Made by a program: the position numbers and the translations under genes
In this document: piece after piece, positions 57,960-64,000 of the stretch
Layout: each line of letters opens with the position of its first letter
Numbering within the stretch: position 1 is the first letter of the stretch
Source: Gonapodya sp. JEL0774
Taxonomy: Eukaryota > Monoblepharomycota > Monoblepharidomycetes > Monoblepharidales > Gonapodyaceae
DNA: 64,000 bases
NCBI GenBank assembly: GCA_027604505.1
Contig: JADIIX010000088.1
Span: forward strand, 31,676 to 95,675
Direction of reading: 5' to 3'
Notes under the pieces: generated by a model
Seen by the model: only the letters and a program-made list of their open reading frames with translations
What the model was told of the DNA's origin: nothing
Database searches by the model: none

Positions 57960-59799
57960 ATGCTTGCTCAGCCTCTGGACAAAGCATCAACAACTTTCGC
58001 GTGCTCCAACGAACCCATCGAATCCAATGCCCAATCCGCTTCAACTGCTATCGCTTTCGTCATCGCAACAGCTTTTGTCCATTCCCTGTCACCCACCAAG
58101 CTCGAAACAGTTGAAAATGGCTTGATTGGCATCACTCGAAATGGATTGATAGCTTTCATTGAGGATGTGGGCAATGGTGCCACCGGTTTCCTCTTGGACG
58201 ATTCCAATTTGGTTGGGGACGCCATTCAGCAGCTTATGAACCAATGGGGTTTCAGACGTGACCAAGTAAGGGCTCGCACAAGCTTTTTTTTTCGTAACGT
58301 GTTTTGCAAGAATGCTCTTTGGGTGAAAACGATCATCTCCAATCCCATTCGCCTGGTAAGGTCATCATGGCACCATCTTCTCACTTCCTGATTCCAGGGT
58401 TCGTAGATACCCATACGCATGCTCCCCAATACGTTTTCTCTGGCACTGGGATGGACCTCACCCTCCTTGACTGGCTGCAAACATATACTTTCCCATTCGA
58501 GGCAAAGTTTTCCTCCCCCACCTTCGCACGAAACATGTACGAGAAAGTTGTTGATACTCACATCGCTGCTGGTACTACAACTGGTATGTGAGGGCGCTTT
58601 TCAGTGGTTACCTTTGTAATCAAATCTGATCATTACCAATCGAATTAGCGAGCTACTTTGGCACCATTCACTTGGAGAGCAGTAAAGTTCTGGCGAACAT
58701 TCTCGAGGAGAAGGGCCAGCGGGCATTTGTCGGAAAGGTGAACATGTGAGTCAATTGCGCCACCCAAAGCTGACTTCGAGGACTTCCCTCATTCCATGTG
58801 TGCTGACAGGGATCGCAACTCCCCACCAATATTATGCGAGACAACTGCCTCTTCTATCTCCGGAACAAAAGAGTTCATCGAATATCTGTGCAGCCAGGAG
58901 GCTGTACAGCGCCATGGCGGACTTCTTACTCCAATCCTCACCCCTCGCTTCGTACCTACGTGCTCTCCCGAACTAATGGGTGTGCTCGGTAAACTTGCAC
59001 GAGAACACGATCTCCCTGTGCAAAGCCACATTAGTGAAAACAAGGACGAGGTTTCGTGGGTGAAAGAATTGCACCCATCGCTCGAGGGCTATGCTGGTAC
59101 GTGATGCGATTCACGACCCAGTTTACTAATCACGATCCAGTTTACTGCAAGCCTTTCCGTGGATGGTAATGCATCTCGATTCTAGACACATACGACCACT
59201 TCGGGCTATACACTTCGAAAACTATTCAAGCGCACGCAGTTCACTTGACAGATGCTGAAATGGCGCTAACTCGGGATCGTGGTGTTGGGATATCTCATTG
59301 TGCCAACTCGAACTTCTCACTAGGAAGTGGCATGGCTCCTGTCCGGAAGATGATGAAGATGGGGATTAAAATGAGGTAATCCTTGAGTTCCCTGGAGTCA
59401 CCGGCGAGTCTCACTGAACCTCTACACCCGCACAGTTTGGGCACCGATGTGGCTGGCGGCTATGCAGTCTCAATGCTGGACGCAATCCGGCAATCGATAA
59501 CGTGCTCCAAAGTCGTGTCCATAAACTCGCACAAATCCCATCCGGTCGCTCCACTCACCGTACCAGAGGCTTTTTACCTTGCTACTATTGGAGGTGCCCA
59601 AGTTATGGGCATGGAACATACTGTGGGAAATTTCACCGTGGGCAAGGAGTTCGATGCGGTGTTGGTGAACCCCACCGTAAAGGGCCCCCTTCGAGTGTTC
59701 GAACACGACCATTTGAGCGCACTGTTCGAGAAATATCTCTTTCTGGGTGATGATCGAAACACTGAAGCCGTTTGGGTTCGGGGGAAGAAGATTCTATAG
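57960..59799 (+). CDS. Guanine deaminase
   Basis: Converts guanine to xanthine in purine salvage and catabolism. An amidohydrolase with one zinc. The metal-binding GFVDTHTHAPQYVF, the substrate-side TCSPELMGVLGKLA, the metal His in LPVQSHISENKDEV, IQAHAVHLTDAEM, the family signature HCANSNFSLGSG and the Asp in SLGTDVAGGYA are all present. The C-terminus has APLTVPEAFYLATIGGAQVM and ends VWVRGKKIL. Several exons. The first joint probably uses a donor at 58258 (after GFR) to enter the block CSLGEND; other joints near 58590-58800 and 59100-59400 were only placed approximately. It is convergent with the membrane-protein gene downstream. Confidence 0.92.
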
Positions 59800-59935
59800 C
59801 TCTATTGTTTATAGTACACGTGGAATAAGCGGATGTGATATAAATCAAACAGTGATTTGCAGTGCAGTGTTTTTCCTCTCGATGATTGCTTGTGACGGTT
59901 GAATATGTACAGTGTCGCAGTGGTGTGAGAGGAGC

Positions 59936-62900
59936 TTACTCGTTCCCCTCGCTCACGTCGTGTGAATTATTGGACGTTCCAGACGACCGTCTAGATCTTC
60001 GCTGACGGTTCCGCCGACTTTCGAAGCAGTTTTCGCAAATTCGTTCCTTTCATCGGAAACATTTTTTTTGGTGAGGATTCTCTCAACCTATCTCTCAGCT
60101 CTCGAACTCACTGAACGGTCCTTTTTGACTCGCCGAACCCTTGTTTGTGTACCGTTGCAGCCACACACGGAGCACTTCCACGCCATGAGATCTCTTAGGC
60201 GCTTTTCTTCAGGTGATAAGACTGGCACTGACTGGTCGGCACCAGACCTGCGCCGAGCGTCCTCCTGTGGTTCCGGTGTGAACGATGTGGAAGGGAGATT
60301 GGGCATGGGAATGGAGTACGGTAGTTCTGCTTGTGCGGCTATCTGCGCCCAAAGACGTGCCGACTTTTGCTCCGAGGGTGGGCGGGCTGCCGCGATTTGC
60401 TCAAGGGTCACACTGTCCCTGGGTGCATCTATGGTCGTTATTGTGCTAACCGCGGGACCAAGAAGAGGCCCCTGCTCTACCCCACTGTGCGTCGCTTCAT
60501 TCGGATATGCGTCACCTCCCGACCCTACGGCCACCGCTTGTTGCGAGTTGCGGGAAGGTTGCTCCTGGACCGAAGCTGATGACCAAAAATGCATCCGCCC
60601 ACCAAGCTTGGAAGATTTTCTTTTCGGCACCGGAGGTGGCGAGGGTGAGTGCGATTCCGGTTTGAGCGGCTCCAACGGTGATTCTTCCCGCTCCGCGGCG
60701 GCCGCCACCTCGAAATCTCCGGGGCCCCATTTCCGCCCCGCAACATCCATGCCGGCCGAAGTGCTGTTTCGGGAAACGACTCCTGACCATTGACGAGACG
60801 GCGGCCCTTGTTCGTGGAATCCATCCTCACTTGACCGAACGCACCAGCGCCTCGAGGTAAACCAGAGACACAGTGTGGCCGCCACGCCGAACACCACACC
60901 TCCCGCGATGATTCCAGCGAGTGCAGCTGTGGGGAGGCCCCCGTTCGAGTCGTTCGTGGGAGTCAATGAAGTGGAGGTTTGGGTTGGTGATTTGGTCGAG
61001 GTGTTTGTCGTGGTGAGGATTCTACGAGGTGGGTCAATGAGCAATGACATCGGTTCTGAATCCGAGAGCTCGCACCAAAGATATCAACTCACAGTGTCTG
61101 AGTCTTCCACGTCCCGTTCCTACCGTCACATTGCGAAAACGCGACGCTACTTCCAGCCTATCACGGTGACGAATGTGGCAGGTCACCTTTCATCACGTTG
61201 AAAATCGCCACGTGCGACGGCCCTTGACACACCAAAAAGACTCACCACATCCACGCCAGTCGCCCCCGAACTCTGCAAGCACAATTGCTCGGGCGTCGCC
61301 GTTTTCACCGTCAAACTTCCGTCGCCGGCGATTCCCTTCAACCCCAGCAAGGTCGCTGGCGACGGTTGCCCGTTCAGCAAGCACGGCGCGAGCATGGCCA
61401 GCGTCCCACTGCCACTGGAAAGACACGCCGCTGACGTGGAAGAGTACGTCACGTTGGGAGCCCACGACGAGAACGCCTGGAGTTGGAACCGTGTGCACGA
61501 AGCTGTGTTGGAGGGGATCAACACTGCCAAGCCCGTGACGGGTGCCCCGGCACATATGGGGACAAAGACGTCGGACGAGTTGGTGCTGGGAGAAGGAGGG
61601 AGGAGAGAGCACGTCGATGTGTTGCATGTGAGGACCAAGGAGGAATTGTACGTGGAGGAAGCTCCTGTTGGGGGTGCAATGAGGCGGAGGGGAGCACCGA
61701 CGGTCTGCGTGGTAAGACAACCAGACGAGATCCGTGAGCCAGGTGTTAGTTTTATCGCAACTCCAAGCATGCGACCATGCACGTTTCAGCCACCCGACAA
61801 ACAGAGTCTCACCACAAAATCAGACACAGGTGCCGTTGTCACCGTGGCTCCCTGTGACCCTCCTGTCGTCGTCGTCGCTGGGGGTCTCGATTCTTCCGAG
61901 GCCTAAAAAAGGTGACGTCCCGCGATCAATATGGACGAGGGTTCGACGGCAAATCTCACGACAAAAGCGGGATTAACGCACTGTAGCCACCGTTGGTGAC
62001 GGCGAAAGTGAGGAGTCGGCAGGGGTTGTAGGTGGAGGCGGCGGCGGTGGTGCCGGTGGTGGGACTGGCGTTGGTGCGTTGGGCGTCGCTTGAGGGTCAG
62101 CGGACGCTGAAAGAAGCCAAACAAAAATGAATTTGTGTTCTAGCTCTGTTGACCGACCCGGCCACTGTTCGAGAAAACCCCCGCACTACGTGACTCGACC
62201 CCGACCGCACGCGCACCCACCGAGTGTCGTCGCAGACGCCGACGTTGCATCGCAGGAAGTGCCGGCGAAGCACAGGAAGTTACACTCGACGTACCCGGTC
62301 TAAATAGACAACAACAACAAAAAAAAAGAAAACAATGTTGTGTGCGCGTCATCAGATCATGTTCACTCTCAAAGAGCTCCAAAAAACCTGTCGCTAACCG
62401 GATTGCATCCCGGCACCCACCTGGCACTGTACGTGGCAGTACCCGTCCCCGCCACAAAACCGCCACATTTCGTTGGCGACGGTGTCTGCGGTGGATGCGA
62501 CGCATTGGTCCGACGTTGTGCATGGGATGACGTGGTTGAGGCCTAGGAGAAGAAAGCCGCACCGGAAGTGATTTCCAGAAACCAAAACAGAAAAATAATT
62601 GTTCCGCTGTTTGTGTGTGTGTGTATGTGTGTGTTTTCCCTGATGATGACATGTATGAGTTTCACCCAGTTTCCAGGTGAGCTCAGGGACGCCCGACCAG
62701 CGAGGACCTCACGACCACGACCACGACCACAAAGCAAAGCGCGGTTTTTTCCCTCTTCCCTCCGTCCCCCCACCCCCGCCAGGTCCCCCACTCACGAGCA
62801 TCAGGAGCAGCGAATGCGCGCGGGAAGAGGAGGAGGAGGACGACGAGGAGTGCGGGCGGGCGTAGTGCGGGAGCGGGGCGGGAGACGATGCGCGCGGGGG

Positions 62901-62949
62901 ACACGATGGCGGGCGCGGACGGGGGAAATGGGAAGATTGTGGTGGACAT
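59936..62949 (-). CDS. Single-pass membrane protein with Cys/Pro-rich ectodomain and GATA-like zinc finger tail
   Basis: From the ATG at 62949 the first exon encodes a signal peptide (PPALLVVLLLLFPRAFAAP). Later minus-strand exons give Cys-rich pieces (HVIPCTTSDQCVASTADTV, GGDGYCHVQCQ, ECNFLCFAGTSCDATSAS), a Pro-rich stretch, and a Ser/Thr/Cys-rich region with N-glycosylation sites near 61200-61780. One long exon (about 61060-60112) then encodes a Thr-rich stalk, a membrane helix (LAGIIAGGVVFGVAATLCLW) followed by basic SRRW, about 230 aa of polar tail, and WKCSVCG...VRRVKKDRS. The last exon (60046-59936) adds ERICENCFESRRN and a basic end. Together these make CX2C-X20-CX2C, the spacing of a GATA finger. 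Function unknown; a cell-surface sensor with a releasable tail is inference. The exon joints upstream of the TM exon are approximate. Confidence 0.7.
62607..62633 (+). repeat. (GT)n microsatellite inside an intron
   Basis: TG dinucleotides with one interruption (GTATGT), between two exons of the membrane-protein gene. Confidence 0.85.
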
Positions 62950-64000
62950 GGTGCGCTGTGGTGGGCGGCGGCGCGCGCGGGACGGGTGGGGTCGGGTGGT
63001 GGGGGGATTTCGTGTGGGGTGGGTGGGGTTGACAGGCAACGGTCCCTGAGTACGGCGGCTTTGGCCAAGTCAGTCGACAGAATCAGTAAAATTTATTTAT
63101 TCATTACTGTGTTTACAGTGGAGGTAAAAAGCAACAGTATGACATAGGGAAAAGAGCATTTACTATTGAAGATTAATGAGCAAGTAATTCATGCGCTTCA
63201 CCCGTGTCACACCGGGTTGGATATATATATGCCGCACTCCCAACCAGCTCCTACACTCGTAGTCTTACTAGTCCAATACTGAAGTACAAAACAAGTGGGC
63301 AATAAGCGTGGGCAAGAAGCAAACTCAGATCCACAAAATTTATGTCCCCCCATTGTCCCCTTGTTTTCATCTCATCTCGTACGTACAGCGCACACCGATG
63401 CCACACAGGTACGTACATATGTACGTATGTACAGCTCAAGACCCGGTGACCCCCCCAGGGCCCAGGCAGGACCTCGCGGTGAGGGAACAAGCCACCATGG
63501 GTTGAGTATATAGAGAGCGGTGGTTGGGGAGCCGTGGCGAGGTGGGAAATGGGTAAAAAGTCAAGACCCGCACCGAGTGCGGACGTTCCCAATAGTTCAA
63601 GAGTCACATACTTCAAATGTTCTACGCTTCCAAATCTCCATTGCTCACTCACACCACCTCACTTCCTCTCTCAGCCACTGTCACCCCACCTCACCGCACC
63701 GGACTCCCCCCCCACCCCCTCCCCCCCACCATCCCCCCCCGTCCCACCCCCTGCCGCACGCCCACCCTTGCCCTGGTCCCCCTCTCGACCTGTCTGGCCC
63801 TGTCGGATTCCTCACGACGGATTTGGTCAAGGGTGGCAGAGGGTTGGGCGGCCGTGGTGGTGGTGGCGGGGGGGAAGAGGGTCGACGGGAAGGAGGTGGA
63901 GGAGGTGGAGGAGGTGGACGGCGGAACCGGGGTGACAGGGGTGGATGAGGCGGCGGAGAGGATGGGGAAGGGGGGTGCTGGCAGGAGGCAGGCGGGGGGG
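62950..64000. other. Low-complexity end of window, no supported gene
   Basis: Upstream of the membrane-protein gene. It contains GC-rich and C-rich runs, a TATA-like ATATATAT near 63223, and GGAGGT repeats near 63890-63920. Open frames here are Pro/Gly/Ser low complexity on both strands and cannot be assigned to a protein; an exon of a gene beyond the right edge cannot be excluded. Confidence 0.45.
63410..63427. repeat. Perfect 18-bp palindrome
   Basis: TACGTACATATGTACGTA equals its own reverse complement, and further GTAC units flank it on both sides (63379-63432). Confidence 0.9.

Noticed and set aside
63520-63948. 142-codon frame at the right end
   Set aside because: Made of Pro/His and then Gly/Arg low complexity, as expected from C-rich and GGAGGT-repeat DNA; the opposite strand is equally open.

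Overview
The window looks like a 64 kb piece of a fungal nuclear chromosome. Genes lie on both strands. They carry many short introns (about 50-110 bp, GTRNGT...YAG) and some very small exons. The products are typical of fungi: a GABA-type amino-acid permease, vacuolar carboxypeptidase, a C2H2 regulator and a GATA-like finger. Intron density suggests a basidiomycete or a zoosporic (chytrid-type) lineage, but I cannot choose from sequence alone. Exon maps were assembled by hand from reading frame, splice sites and conserved motifs. Where I call a model phase-consistent, the exon lengths sum to whole codons.

Layout. 1-0.4 kb: end of an unrecognised minus-strand gene. 0.9-5.0 kb (+): RecQ helicase with RQC, HRDC, WRN-type HTH and a C-terminal winged helix. 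5.1-8.4 kb (-): DUF1989 modules fused to a GcvT aminomethyltransferase. 9.1-11.8 kb (-): amino-acid permease. 12.4-14.6 kb (+): flavin monooxygenase. 14.8-17.0 kb (-): mitochondrial-type malonyl-CoA decarboxylase. 17.2-18.0 kb (-): C-terminal half of a CitE-like lyase. 18.3-19.0 kb (-): AN1 zinc-finger gene lacking its 3' end. These last two flank an extreme GC tract and lie next to a 730-bp assembly gap (19136-19865). 20-24.5 kb (+): Rqc2/NEMF, first exon lost in the gap. 24.5-26.4 kb (-): quinone oxidoreductase. 26.6-32.2 kb (-): large CS-domain ubiquitin protease. 33.6-34.0 kb (-): small DMAC1-like protein. 35-38 kb: uncharacterised minus-strand reading frames. 39.04 kb: tRNA-Ala(CGC). 39.7-44.5 kb: decayed Ty3/gypsy element, abutting a short LTR-like sequence with a primer-binding site. 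45.3-48.4 kb (+): filamin-repeat/vWFA protein. 48.5-51.2 kb (-): carboxypeptidase Y. 51.8-54.0 kb (+): C2H2 factor. 54.2-59.8 kb (+): acylaminoacyl-peptidase, NEDP1-like deneddylase and guanine deaminase in a row. 59.9-62.9 kb (-): single-pass membrane protein whose predicted tail carries a GATA-like finger. The last kilobase is low-complexity DNA.

There are no operons. Several genes serve related housekeeping routes: protein turnover (Rqc2, CS-USP, AN1 protein, NEDP1, APEH, CPY), acyl-CoA metabolism (malonyl-CoA decarboxylase, CitE-like) and nitrogen use (guanine deaminase, amino-acid permease, DUF1989-GcvT). The most unusual items are the membrane protein with a GATA-like finger, the double-DUF1989/GcvT fusion, 8-10 nt microexons, and the AN1/CitE pair broken at the GC tract.
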